Of a DNA stretch of 23,807 nucleotides, positions 1 to 10,600 are shown piece after piece. Under the pieces are notes generated by a model, which saw only the letters and a list, made by a program, of their open reading frames with translations, did not search any database and was not told where the DNA came from. Location of the stretch: contig BMAT01006365.1 in NCBI GenBank assembly GCA_019649035.1, positions 22,882-46,688 of the forward strand, in the 5' to 3' direction. Every line of letters starts with the position of its first letter. Position 1 is the stretch's first letter. Origin of the DNA: Elysia marginata (lineage: Eukaryota; Mollusca; Gastropoda; Plakobranchidae). The position numbers and the translations under genes are program-made.

Positions 1-1385
1 TGGTTTTTTTTTTTAATTCATTTATTGTTTCTTTTTTTTTTATATTCAATACCACGCAATGTCTCTGAGGCAAATCTAGCCTGACTACAATTATTACAGC
101 CGGTGCTGAATTGTATATAAAAACTGTTCTAAGACCATACATTTAGATTGCGCAATATTTTTCCTATCGGGTCACACAAATGGGTGCGTAATTTGCAAAA
201 AGGACGGCTGCACGTGACTCTTCTGAGATTTAGACCAGAACCCGTGGCTAAAATGATTGTATGCGCAACTAAGTTACTTCTGGACCATTCCTTGAACTGA
301 TTCCTTGAATGTTTCTTGCATTTTGAATTATTCCAATACGAAGAGAAAGCTCTGTAAAAGTCAAGTCTGCGTAACACCTAGGCTTTGCGTTATATCACTA
401 AAATAGGAAAGAAAAGTCATTAGAGGTCTAATCAACGTTTTAAAATGTTTTAAAGCCCTGCTGTTCAGGTTTGGGTCTAGGTTTTTAATACTTTTTCATA
501 TTAACTCTCTGAATTTGTCATGTTATTTTCCTTAGGTGCTTTTGTACCAGAAATATCGAATCTCAGCGACTAGCAAAGACTGCAAGCATTGGCCCTCCCA
601 AGCTTAATCTATAAAGGACTACGTGAAGATTTTAGAGAAGCATACAAGCTAACAAACGGTTTCTATAACATTAATGTTGAAGGCTAACCTACATTCAAGA
701 AAGAAACTATATCAAAATATAATTGCAAAAAAATCGCAAAACAATATTGCCACCTAATCTAGATATTGCAAAAAGCTGCTTTGGTCGTAAGATAGTAAAG
801 ACGTGGACATAAATCACTGTCACTGCCCAAATTATCAACTTATTCAAAAAACCAAGTCGACAAACTACTGCACAATAAATAAATGCATGTATTTTCCTCT
901 CTAGCCAGTTCTTTGATCTCCACAAGTCGGTAGGAATCGGGATCAAGACCATCAACGGGCCTCAGGCTCATCAAGATGATTTCTCCTGTATTCCTGTGTT
1001 TTCTTTAAGCTCTACTTTACTATGGGGCGAAATTCCTCGCTCAAGCACAGCAACATTGGTATAGATTCTAGTTTGGTTAAGAAAACAAACTTAGTAGTTC
1101 GAGATGTAAAACACCTTTCCTAAAGAAAGAAAGGAACTAGGGAAAGGGTTTCAACGTCGCTACGGAGTGGATACCGTGAACATGATTACCAACTGTCTAC
1201 TGTCTTGAACAACTATATTAGAGAACGGTAACGCCATGACATAGGAGATTTTTTAAAAAATAGTGAGGTGTGAGCTACAACTTGTAAATCACCTATGTAA
1301 AAACTCTATGACCAAAACATTGGATATTGAAATGATTCATGTCGGCTGCATTGGAATGAGCATCAAATTTTAAGAAGATAAGGCA
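1..1385. other. Intergenic DNA, no gene seen
   Basis: AT-rich sequence with poly-T tracts at the left edge. Open frames on both strands are short and show no recognisable protein pattern. I see no RNA gene, clear repeat boundary or splice-like exon here. It could be the far upstream region of the plus-strand gene or the flank of another gene outside the window. Confidence 0.5.
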
Positions 1386-2222
1386 GATTTTTTACTTCTT
1401 CTTCTTCCAAGCGGATTCACTTTGGACGTTGCCTCCCACGGAAGCTGCAGGAATCTATGCCAGTAGTGCGCTCTTCGACGCGCTTCGGCTGTTGTCATAT
1501 TCAGTCATTCTTCTATGTTTCCACCGTCTTCTAGTTCTTCCCCTGCTCCTCATACCTTATACGACGCTCTCCAGGCATAGTTTCTCCAATGTGTGTGCCT
1601 TTTAAAGTATTTTAAATGTTGTCTCTTTATCCCGTTTAAGGGATTTCCTTTTTCACGTCAGCTGTCCGTGGCACCTTAAACATTTTTCTGTACCACGTCA
1701 TTCTCAAATTCTGGATTCTTTTTTCATTTGTTTTTAACAGTGTGCACGTCTGGCAACCGAATGTAGCAACCTGGAATATAGCGATTCTAATATTGTCAGC
1801 TTTAGGGGTATCGATTGAACCTTCTAGAGGATCATCAGTTTCCTCTGTTTTGCCATCGCTGAGGCCAATCTTCTTCTTGTCTATGTCGTATGTTTCTCAT
1901 CTGCATTAAAGTTTGCGCCAAGATGAATGAAGTTAGTGACAGTCTTTAGCTGTTCGCCGTTTGAGGGTTTTTTTTCCTTGGATTTAGAAAAAGGCCCTTT
2001 TCCGTTTGTTGTGTTTTTTCTCTGGTTGCAATAAGGTCTCTAGAGCGCATGCTGTATGAAACATAAGGACCGTGTCGTTTGCGTAACGCAGTTCTTTCTC
2101 TTCATGGCCATGAATTTTTGCTAAGTCAAGTTTCTTTTTTTCGGCGTACCCTTCGACCTCTCGCATGATTGTGTGCAAGCTGATGTTTGCTGGGGCGAGA
2201 ATGCAGCCCTGTCGCATGCCTC
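1386..2222 (-). mobile_element. Decayed LINE 3' fragment, RTE/BovB-like reverse transcriptase
   Basis: Read on the minus strand, 2222 to about 1984 gives GMRQGCILAP followed by an IMRE segment and then LRYANDTVLM. These are the conserved GxRQGCxLSP and YADD blocks of a non-LTR reverse transcriptase; the second catalytic aspartate of YADD is Asn here. Further along the same strand, in shifting frames, are the thumb-like VTNFIHLGANFNADE, the RRI/WYRKMF region and a C-terminal stretch with MTTAEARRRAHYWHRF. This order matches the end of RTE/BovB-type ORF2 proteins. The element ends in a GAAGAAGAAG plus A-rich tail near 1386-1408, as expected for a 3' terminus. It is 5'-truncated, frame-broken and inactive. 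I found no target duplication. Clade assignment is by recognition only. Confidence 0.8.
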
Positions 2223-2500
2223 TCTTTTTTTTTTACATCAAACTAATCACTCAGGCTATTTTCCAACCGAAATGCTGCTTATTGCTCCTTTTTTATAGAT
2301 TTAATTCAAATTTATTATAGTACGATTCGTTACTATCCAAAGTAAAACAGAACGATCCAACAACAAAAACAAAACTTTCATCTGTGCAATATCGGGAAAA
2401 TTTTCCGAATAAAAATGTTCACTTAAATGTTAAATTTAAAACGTTTCTTTCTCCTTATGCATGCATTTCAAATTTTTATAAAATGCCAAAATGAGAAAAT

Positions 2501-2634
2501 GTGAGGGTGATGAGAAAGGTAGAGAAAGGGGGAGAACGAGAGATGGAGACCGAGAGAAGAGAGAGAGGTAGATAGATAGAAAGAGAAAGACAGAGAGAGA
2601 GACAGAGACAGGGACAGGGACAGACAGACAGGGG
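2501..2634. repeat. Purine-rich simple repeat (GA/GACA)
   Basis: Almost uninterrupted AG-rich sequence on the plus strand: GAGA units, a short GATA run, then GACAGG/GACAGACA units. The minus-strand open frames rich in Ser-Leu across it are products of the repeat and not genes. Confidence 0.85.
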
Positions 2635-4312
2635 AACTAACTTTTGTCGAAAATTTTGTGTCGTTTTCGTGCAATAGTAATGGTAGATAATACTCAAAGT
2701 GTTTCTGTGCTTAATTGTAAAATAAAATTGCCAAATTCTTCATCATTTATTTCTTGGCCAATGAAATAACTAATTCATTATTTTAAAAAATGAAGATGCA
2801 AGAGAAAGCTCTGTCTCAATGGCGCTAGGTGTCAGGTCCAAGAAACCTCTATTAAACACTAGATAAACTACACCATGAGTTCAGAAGGCGTTTTGTTATT
2901 GCATCCCTGTGCATCAGATTCAGTTTTTTCTGATATGCTTGGTTTCCTATCTGATCTTGAGATTTGACCAGCGTCTTTAAAAGATGCAATGCTGAAGAGG
3001 TTTTGGAACACTTTCGCAAAGACAATTTATCTATGAGCATTATTTATTGAGACTGAACTTTTAGACCTTGATTTTTCCAAAGGACAGTTTTTAATTTTGT
3101 ATGAAACAAGCAACCTGCAGTGATTTCTTGGTAGCAGAATTTCGTCTGTGTTTTGAATCTTTTTAGTTCAAACCTCGTCGTATCATATTCAAACTTGCAT
3201 GCCTTTGAAAATTGCACACTATTGAATGGCATTATTTTTAAATGTTGACTTGGCCTGTGGTGGGATCCCTCTAAGGGAAAATTAATTTATTGAAAATGAC
3301 AAGGTCTGTGGAATTTTTTTTATGGAGTGACATGTCGCAGTTGAGTCTAAAAGGTATATATTTGCATTGCCAGTGTCTGCATGCTTTACACTCACTTAAG
3401 CCAATGTTGATTCATCAATTCACACCTTGAACTGACTCAACAAGAATCAATACATTGATAACTTTGAAAATTAGCTTCTCTACGTTCTCTTTTTTTTAAT
3501 CGCGCAACTTATGGTCCTTTAACATGACGTTCGTACTATGTTAAAGCCCAGTACGGTTACTGGACTGGGCACTTTGAAGAAATTCTGTCTTTATTAATCA
3601 TTTACATCCATTCACACGGGTGCGCCAACGTGTGAAAGCAAAAAAAAATATGGATCACAGACGATTAACTGTGTGGTCACCGACATTTAGCCTTAGTATG
3701 ACATTCGTAGCAGGTGAGAGGACCTTTTAATACGGCGACAGGCGGTGAAGAGTGAAAATTACCGAGTATAACGTTCAGAAGGACTCGCCCGATAAGTTTA
3801 GCTTAATCTTTTTTTTTTACTTGGCAACTACGTTTTCGGTCTGCAGCATTTATATTTTGGGTCCTTCCTTGGAGCGTACCGTATTAAAAATCGATTTCCC
3901 TGGTATTCTATATCGGCTAAATTGTAGTTGGGTAAGATTAGGCTAGATGCAAACAAAATTTAGACACAGATGAAAAAAAATGATATGGTCTGCAAGATAA
4001 TCTGACGTCAAACACCAGGAAGCGATGTCACTCATTCGGAGTAAGAACCATCATTTATTGAAAGACTGCTAAATCCAGATTAAATTCTATATTTACAAAG
4101 ATTTCAGTCCTTATTTTTATTGGGGCGGCAATGAATTAAGTTACAATGCACTGCCGGGAGAACATCAGGCCGCGGTGTTCTTATAGGCTTTTTTGTGGCA
4201 AACTTAACCCAAAGATAGGGCAAGGGCCTACCAACATCAGCAAAGAGAAAAAAGGCATGGAACATAGCTCAGACAAGAAGAAGCGCCTGGTCAGCCTTTG
4301 TGTGTGTGTGGA
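2635..4312. other. Intergenic DNA, no gene seen
   Basis: No exon-like or RNA-like sequence is recognised. A small inverted repeat, GCCCAGT at 3546-3552 and ACTGGGC at 3564-3570 with an 11-base spacer, is the only local structure noticed. Short open frames on both strands lack any familiar domain. Confidence 0.45.
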
Positions 4313-4327
4313 GGGGGGGGGGGGNNN
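4313..4327. other. Poly-G run followed by three undetermined bases
   Basis: A GT microsatellite runs into 12 consecutive G (4313-4324) and then NNN (4325-4327). This marks an assembly or sequencing break at a homopolymer. The true length here is unknown, so any frame crossing it is unreliable. Confidence 0.95.
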
Positions 4328-4411
4328 ATCCAGCAAAAAGTCGTAGTAAACCGACCTGGACTTCAGCTGATGGCAGAACGCAAAAACTAGATTTAAAAAA
4401 ATCGCTAATCA

Positions 4412-4615
4412 CTACCAAGAGGAAACGAAAGAAATCTCTTCAAGTTGTTCGAGGCTTTGAGCGATAAGACAGGCGTTGGCAGCGACAACAACCTTGTAGC
4501 CACGTTGACCCTCAAGCTGAAGAAAAACGTGATAATATTGGTTTGTGTCGCAAGTAACGTTTTCATTGGTCGAAATTGAAGAATCCTGAAGGTCATCAAG
4601 AACTTTTTTAAACAT
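4412..4615 (-). CDS. Unrecognised small ORF, possible exon remnant (67 codons)
   Basis: On the minus strand an ATG at 4615 opens a 67-codon frame ending in TAG at 4412-4414. An in-frame TAA lies five codons upstream of the ATG, so the frame does not extend further 5'. The peptide begins MFKKVLDDLQDSSISTNENV and later contains YYHVFLQLEGQRGYKVVVAA. It has a balanced, globular-looking composition and is less AT-rich than its surroundings, which is unlike random open frames nearby. I recognise no family and see no clear splice sites or promoter. It could be a real small protein, a terminal exon, a piece of a transposon ORF, or chance. Function unknown. Confidence 0.25.
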   Translation of the reverse strand: MFKKVLDDLQDSSISTNENVTCDTNQYYHVFLQLEGQRGYKVVVAANACLIAQSLEQLEEISFVSSW

Positions 4616-5075
4616 CGCCAATTCGTTTTAACCCTCACAAGGCCAACTATGGGAAAAACGATTTTTTTCTGATAACAATACATTTGTTTAAAAGCTCTTT
4701 TCTCTGTATATTTTTACATTTTTATTATGAAGTTTGGTTTTCTAGTAAAAAAAAATAATTTAAACTTTATCACGAAGCATAATTATATTATACTCATTAT
4801 CACAAAAAATTAATAAAAGAATGAGAAAAAGTCGTGGAATTTCTACCAAATTGTCCAAAATGGTTGGCCTTCTGAGAGCTTAGGTTACAGGCGAGACAGC
4901 TAAAGAGAATTTAGGATGCACAGATACAATATGGATGGATCACATCAGTTGCACGCAGAGCCATTGGAGATGGGAAACAAATGAAGAAGAAACTTTCGGA
5001 CAACAGGTCTCCCATACTGATAGTAAAACTACTGATAAAAAAAAAACAACAACGGCAAGACAAAACCACAAAAAA

Positions 5076-5395
5076 ATATGGATTATAGTCTTCCACAAAC
5101 AAAGGCAATCTTAAGACTTTACATATTTCCCCCAGCAGGCCAATACACACCAACGCATATTCAACTCATATTTCAAAGCATTACAGCACGGCTGCCTGTT
5201 AGGCGCTCAAATACTAACATTTTACAAATTTCAAGCACTGCCTATGGCCAGCACTCAATTAACAGGTGGTTGAACTGAGGACAATGTGGATAAATTGCTT
5301 TCCTAATGCAGCTACAACATGCATCGTGGTTGGGAATCAAACCCCCGACCGCCGGATCACAAGTCCAACGCGCTAACCACTGAGCTACGCTTGCT
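5076..5395 (-). mobile_element. tRNA-derived SINE, minus strand
   Basis: On the minus strand the element opens at 5395 with a tRNA-like head: an A box in GTAGCTCAGTGGTTAGCGCG and a B box in GGGGGTTTGATTCCC. The T-arm does not pair fully and there is no discriminator/CCA context, so this is a SINE head and not a working tRNA gene. It continues through a unique body (CCACATTG..., GTTCAACCACCTG...) for about 320 bases. The ten bases CCACAAAAAA flank it at 5066-5075 and 5396-5405, a perfect target-site duplication consistent with LINE-driven insertion. The head resembles mollusc tRNA-SINEs; the family name is not assigned. Confidence 0.8.
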
Positions 5396-5405
5396 CCACA
5401 AAAAA

Positions 5406-5908
5406 GAAGGAAAAAAGCTCTCTGGGACAGAACGCTGTTTCAAAATATCTTTATAGTACTATACGTTAGCCTTCCGCAAAGTTCTACAGAGCACCATTGT
5501 ACATGTAATTAAATTGCTACAGTTGAGAGAGTTACGTATGCATCAAAGATGGCCACCAGCCTTCACGATACAATCTGACTCTGAAACGACATTTAACGCT
5601 AACAGCCATTTTGAAACCTCTAAAGTTATTTAAAGTGAACGGTGCGTCAAAGGGAGCAAAATATTAATAACTGTGAGCAATTTTCTGCACCCAAAGTTAA
5701 CCGAAAACTGCACTCGCACAGATTGTTTTGGTGTCATTTTTCAGAAAGTTACTCACTGGAATGAACTTCACAAAATATTTTGTGGCATAACATGTACCTG
5801 CTTTCTGTAGCCCCCCCCCTCTCTCTTTTACTCCTTAATATTTTTTTCAAAATTAGTCAAGAAATTGATACAATTGTGAATAATACTTATGCCATGTATG
5901 GTTGCAGG

Positions 5909-5957
<49 letters not shown>

Positions 5958-7420
5958 GTCTTCTAGGCCTATACGTTTTGGGAAGAATTTTTTTTCGGAA
6001 GAAAATTTTAAAACTAGATCTATGTCTGATTTATTTATTTATCATTACGAGTAAAGCTATTACATTTAAGCATAGTATAATGAGTTAGGAAAATTTTATG
6101 GCAGAAAGAGAAAAAAAAATAAATCCGTAGGGGCCTCGGCCAGCCACCAAACAGCTGCAGACGATATTTATAGAACGGAAGTAGCAAGATTTGCGTGCGC
6201 AGGTCTCAGCAACATCTGTGATCTAGAGAAGAGAGAAGATAAAACCATTCAAGAGACGAGACCTTCTGCAGAGGTCCAAGAAAGATTTTAGCTTTTATGC
6301 TTTTAACGAGGAATCCTGGTGGCTTCGTTGTTTACAAATCATACAACCGTAAACCAATCTTTTATGTATTGTCAAAGTTTAACTTGGTTTTGATTGAGCT
6401 ATAACCTGTCTAACCATTAATGTACACCTAAGGAGGTCAATATTGCCTTACTCAGATTTACAAAACAACTTGGAGGCGAAGCGAATGCAAGGCTAAAACC
6501 ATTTGCGTTTTAGGCTTCGACGATCAATCTGCTCTTGTAATTGTTAGATTTCTGATCAACTTAACAACTTCTTGTCTATATCTAATTCAAGATCTAGTAG
6601 TTTAAGATCTAGTTACGTTACCAATCATCAAGAATTTGAAGCCACATTCATTCAAGCTTCGTAGCAGACTAACGTTTTGGGCATTGCAGTTGTTCTATTT
6701 AAGATTTCCAATCCACATCTTGTGTTGGCAGTTTGTTTATCAACAGCCTAGACTCTAGATCTAGAGTTAAGTTGTAACAAGTCTTACATTTCTTTAAGAA
6801 GAGTATGCAATGGACCTTAAGTCCAACAAGATCAATAAAAACATAAAATTTTAAGTGAAGAAGCTTAGAAGGCCTTGGCTTTGTTGTCATTGAATCTGAA
6901 CAGTTCTGAACCAGTGAACGATACACCAGCTGACAAGTTAATGCTTGAAATTTGAGTAACTTCCTTTCAAGTCTAACAAAAAGGCTATTTACACTGCAAG
7001 CCTGGCTGTGGTGTAAGCCAATGTCACTTCAGAATTTGGAGCAGATACTGATTTGAGTTTCATTTCAAATGACTGGTCGATACACATGTATACATTACAT
7101 GTCATATTTCTTACTATCCTGTATAGTACTGGTCACTCCTAGAAGCCCTGTGGCGTTGGGGTTGTTTTTTTTGGCTATATTGCCCAATGCTCATTGAACT
7201 TGAGATTATCAATTTAAAACCAATGGAAAAAGAATTTCATCTAAGAATTTTCAAAATCCGTACTGATAGATCTAGCCCAGTGAAACTTAATGTTTTGAGA
7301 TCCTGATGAAATAGCCTCTAGAGACCTTAGAAAAACTACACAAGACGTACATGGAATTGATATTTAATGAACAATTTAAAATATCAGCCTTTTTAAATGA
7401 GTTATATATTCCTTTTTGAC
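5406..7420. other. Upstream intergenic DNA with a microsatellite, no gene seen
   Basis: Apart from the (GA) microsatellite, no exon, RNA gene or transposon boundary is recognised. The part from about 6540 to 7420 is rich in AGATCTAG-type motifs, including a perfect 16-base palindrome ACTCTAGATCTAGAGT at 6752-6767. Distal promoter or 5' untranslated exons of the downstream gene could lie here, but none can be defined from sequence alone. Confidence 0.4.
5914..5953. repeat. (GA)20 microsatellite
   Basis: Forty bases of perfect GA dinucleotide repeat. An open frame crossing it, giving a run of Arg-Glu, is an artefact of the repeat. Confidence 0.97.
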
Positions 7421-7534
7421 AGGCTAGACTAGATCTAGTCTACATAGCCTACTAATTTATTTTTAAACTAAAAAAATGTTTTTCTTCCGGAAATCAGAAT
7501 ACATCTGGCATGAGCTGGGTGTGTGAAGCAGCAT
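7421..7534 (+). promoter_or_regulatory. Probable core promoter / 5' UTR of the TRIP12-like gene
   Basis: This stretch directly precedes the start codon. It contains the perfect 18-base palindrome TAGACTAGATCTAGTCTA (7425-7442), an ETS-type site (7484-7492) and two upstream ATGs. No TATA box is placed convincingly. A CpG-rich patch begins just downstream, around 7550-7600, in otherwise CpG-poor DNA, which fits a CpG-type housekeeping promoter. The transcription start is not visible, so part of this may be transcribed leader. Noncoding leader exons further upstream cannot be excluded. Confidence 0.45.
7484..7492. promoter_or_regulatory. ETS/GABP-type motif CTTCCGGAA
   Basis: The palindromic core TTCCGGAA occurs 42 bases before the start codon. 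Such ETS sites are common near transcription starts of animal housekeeping genes. Binding here is inferred from sequence and position only. Confidence 0.4.
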
Positions 7535-7551
7535 ATGGACGCTCAATGTGA
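7510..7551 (+). promoter_or_regulatory. Upstream ORF overlapping the main start codon
   Basis: ATG at 7510-7512 opens a 13-codon frame, [13 protein letters not shown], that stops at TGA 7549-7551, inside the main coding exon and in a different frame. Its context (G at -3) is at least as good as that of the main ATG (C at -3, G at +4). If the leader includes this ATG, it would be expected to reduce initiation at the main start unless scanning leaks past it. A second upstream frame starts at 7476 and ends at 7524-7526. Confidence 0.45.
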
Positions 7552-7614
7552 CGAGCCGGCGGGGGGTAGTAAACGAAGGCGCGGTGTCGGGGTGCATTCA
7601 AGCAACCAAACTAA
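7535..7614 (+). CDS. TRIP12: TRIP12-like exon 1 (start exon)
   Basis: Encodes [20 protein letters not shown] and a few more residues, recalling the PGGSLRRSQRN start of vertebrate TRIP12. The ATG is chosen because an in-frame TGA lies at 7511-7513, the exon is CpG- and GC-rich unlike its flanks, and it ends at a consensus donor AA|GTAAGT. It ends in phase 2 (two bases of a codon), which exactly fits the acceptor at 8610. A second or alternative first exon cannot be excluded. Confidence 0.8.
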
Positions 7615-10600
7615 GTAAGTGACTTATTTATAAATTGAGGTAAGCAGTAATGTCAAACTCAACAACAAAGAGGCCTACATGTGCAAATTTATTTATTTTA
7701 AAAATAAATCATCAATTGACACAGGCCTACAGGCAGAAGGATTTCTACACAGGGGTGTCAGTCTAAGTCGAAATTTCATTGTAACGAATTCTGTGCTTTT
7801 TTTTTTTTGTTCTAGGAATAAAGGCTCCAATGCAATGAGATGCATGCAGCATTGTTCAGACCTGCCATTTATACAGATCGGCCAAAATGTTAGAAAATAC
7901 TGGTTTTCTGATTTATGCTGCAAAATATTGATTTTTTATTGCTTATTATTGCTTGGCAACTACCATCCATTATCCAATGAGCCAAACTTCAATTTCAAAG
8001 AATTGATACTTAATTTCTCAGATTTTTAATTGAAGTCACTAATTGTCTTTTGTTTTTTTTTTTTAATCGGAAAAGTGTATTAGAACATGTACTAAAATAC
8101 TTTGCAGAACCCCTACTGTATTACATATTTCATAGAGCAATGTTGTTTTTTTAACTGAACATTATATATTTTTGTTTCTGTTTTTTTTTTTTATAATATT
8201 ATATAATTTAAATTACGATGGCCACATTGAGATTGAATTTCTAGTGCTTTTACTAGAGGACAGGTACATGGTTATACAGATTTTTAAATCTAAATGATTA
8301 AAATCATATGTTTACTGATTTTTCATTTTGAGGAGTGGCAGGTCTGCATCGTTTTTTTCTTATATCAAAAAGAAAAATTACAGACAAAATGAAGGGAAAT
8401 AAAGAGTAGTTTCTAATCAGAAGAAGGAGAAACACCCCTGTTTGGAAATCCTGCCCAACAGGCTGCCTCCTGGCAATGAAGTCCTATGTGGAGGGGGGGG
8501 GGAGAGGGATTGCGTCCTTATTCTTAGTGATAAGAATGGTGAATTGTATTACGTTTTCTCGCAGAATGCATTTAAAGCAGAGCATACAACTTTTTTCAAA
8601 ATTACTTCAGAAATTGCGGTACAGGTGTTGAGGCAAAGCCAAAGAGGGGGAGAAAGAAATCCAAATCAGCATCTTTAAACTCTCCTCAAGAGGATCAAGT
8701 ATCCAATCAAGGAGGGCCATCCTTAACCACAGGAACAGCAGTCTCTTCCCTTCAACTTGATACTACTAACCCTGTGAAAGATAGTCTTACCACTCCACAG
8801 TCCAGCCACGGCTGTGAGTCGGAGACTGCAGTGAGCCCTGTAGGGAAGGGAAAAGGCAAACCCAAAGGCAAACAGAGGTCACTTAGACCTCGAAAGCCAA
8901 ACACATCCTTGGCAGAGGCTGACCTAGAAGCTGCTGCATTTAGGTGAGTTTTAGTCTTATTGTACATACTCATTGTCAGGCTCCTAAAATAATGGTCTAA
9001 GATAAACCAAAAATGACACTGACACAAGATGACTACCTTTGAACATTAATTACTTCATCACGTCTATTAACATTGTGAAAATAGGCTAGGCCAAATTTTA
9101 ATTATTATGGATATTGTAAACCTTAATGTACATGTATAAAAGCAGTCAATTTTTCTCCTTAAAACTAACTGATTTTCAGATAGACTATGTCAGTCGGTAG
9201 ATTGATGTAGTGGTTTGTTAAAGTTAATCTCCAATTCTTGGTGTCAATTAGTCCATAGAATGTGCTCATGTGATATTCCACAGCACAAAGTTCGAGAGAA
9301 AAAAGTACAGTATACGCTGTGAGTAGAATCATGGTGCAAGAGAATAGTTATACTTTTTAAAATCAAAATCTTCTTCTACCACAGCACATTTACAAAAAAA
9401 AATTATTCTAAATGGTTTTAACCAATCAAGTTGTACAGAAACAATAGAAAAACTTTCAAAAATCTATTAAGAATGCCCTACAGCAAAGATGGGTCATATC
9501 ACCTTTTTTCCTCCCTTTCTGACTAGATTTGCCACAGACTCCTTTGACGAGGGCATACCATTAGAATCTACCCCAGCAAGAGTCAAGAAAGGGAAGAAAA
9601 GAAAGAGAAAACAAGCAAGAGCATCATCACAAACTTCACCCCCAGGCTCTTCTAAATCAGTCGGCGGTGAGGAGCTTGGTGAGCACTCCTTTACTTAACT
9701 TTTTATAAGGTTCTTATAGTTATATTTAAAAGAAAATCAATTTTAATCAAGTCCTCAACTGAGAGCACCTACCTTATAAACCTCTGGTATAGGGAATGAG
9801 ATTGGAGGTAAAACAAGAGTAACGTCCCTTTTCCAGAAGACAACACTCCAAAATACTATAGTGGACGTGGTTATTGTAATCTAGAGCTAGATTGTAGGGT
9901 AAGTATGTTACTTTTATAAACGATTTGACATCTAGAACTTAAAAACTATAGAGCTAAATAAAAAGTTTATCTTCAAAATAAATCTATTGCATAAATTTTA
10001 AAAGATAGTAATATTTGTATTCATAAGATAGTGGAGAGACACCAGGAAAGTTCCGCTACTCTTGCTGAAATCTCATTCCCTATTGCAGTGCGTTATATTT
10101 TTGTAATAAGTTTGGTTTTGATCCTTATGGAAAGCATAGTGAATGGAAGTTTTTCTTTTCTGCATATCACTGCATTCAGTGTGTATTTTGTTTAAAAAAT
10201 AGAGCTGGACATTAATTTTCTACCCATGTGCGTAAGTTGTCATTAACTTGTCCATATTGGTCCGCTAATCCATTTTTCCATATTTCCAAATTCTGATGAA
10301 GAACTTTGAGTTTGAAGAAAGAGACAATTATTGTCTCATTAAACTCAAAATAGAAATATGGTTTGGAAATGTTTCTTTTAAGTACCCCCTTTACTTTTTT
10401 CCCAGGACTTGAAAAGTTATAGATCTTTTCTCTTACTATTGAAAGATGTGTTTTTAAAAAAGAAGCAAATTCATGGTCCTGCCAATATTGGCTAAGTTTG
10501 ATGCAGTAAAAAATGGAATAATGTATTTTCAGGCACATTATTTGATGCATCATCTGATTCCAACAGGTTAAAAAATGGCAGGCAAATTATTTTAGAGTTC

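Noticed and set aside
2468-2697. Minus-strand Ser/Leu-rich ORFs
   Set aside because: They are translations of the GA/GACA simple repeat.
5318-5395. tRNA gene on the minus strand
   Set aside because: A and B boxes are present but the T-stem does not pair and the sequence continues as a SINE body inside a 10-base target duplication.
5780-6088. Plus-strand ORF with an Arg-Glu run
   Set aside because: It crosses the (GA)20 microsatellite and has no recognisable domain.
6076-6291. 71-codon open stretch without ATG (ASHQTAADDIYRTEVARF...)
   Set aside because: It looks mildly protein-like but has no start codon, no convincing acceptor and no known family; stretches of this length arise by chance.
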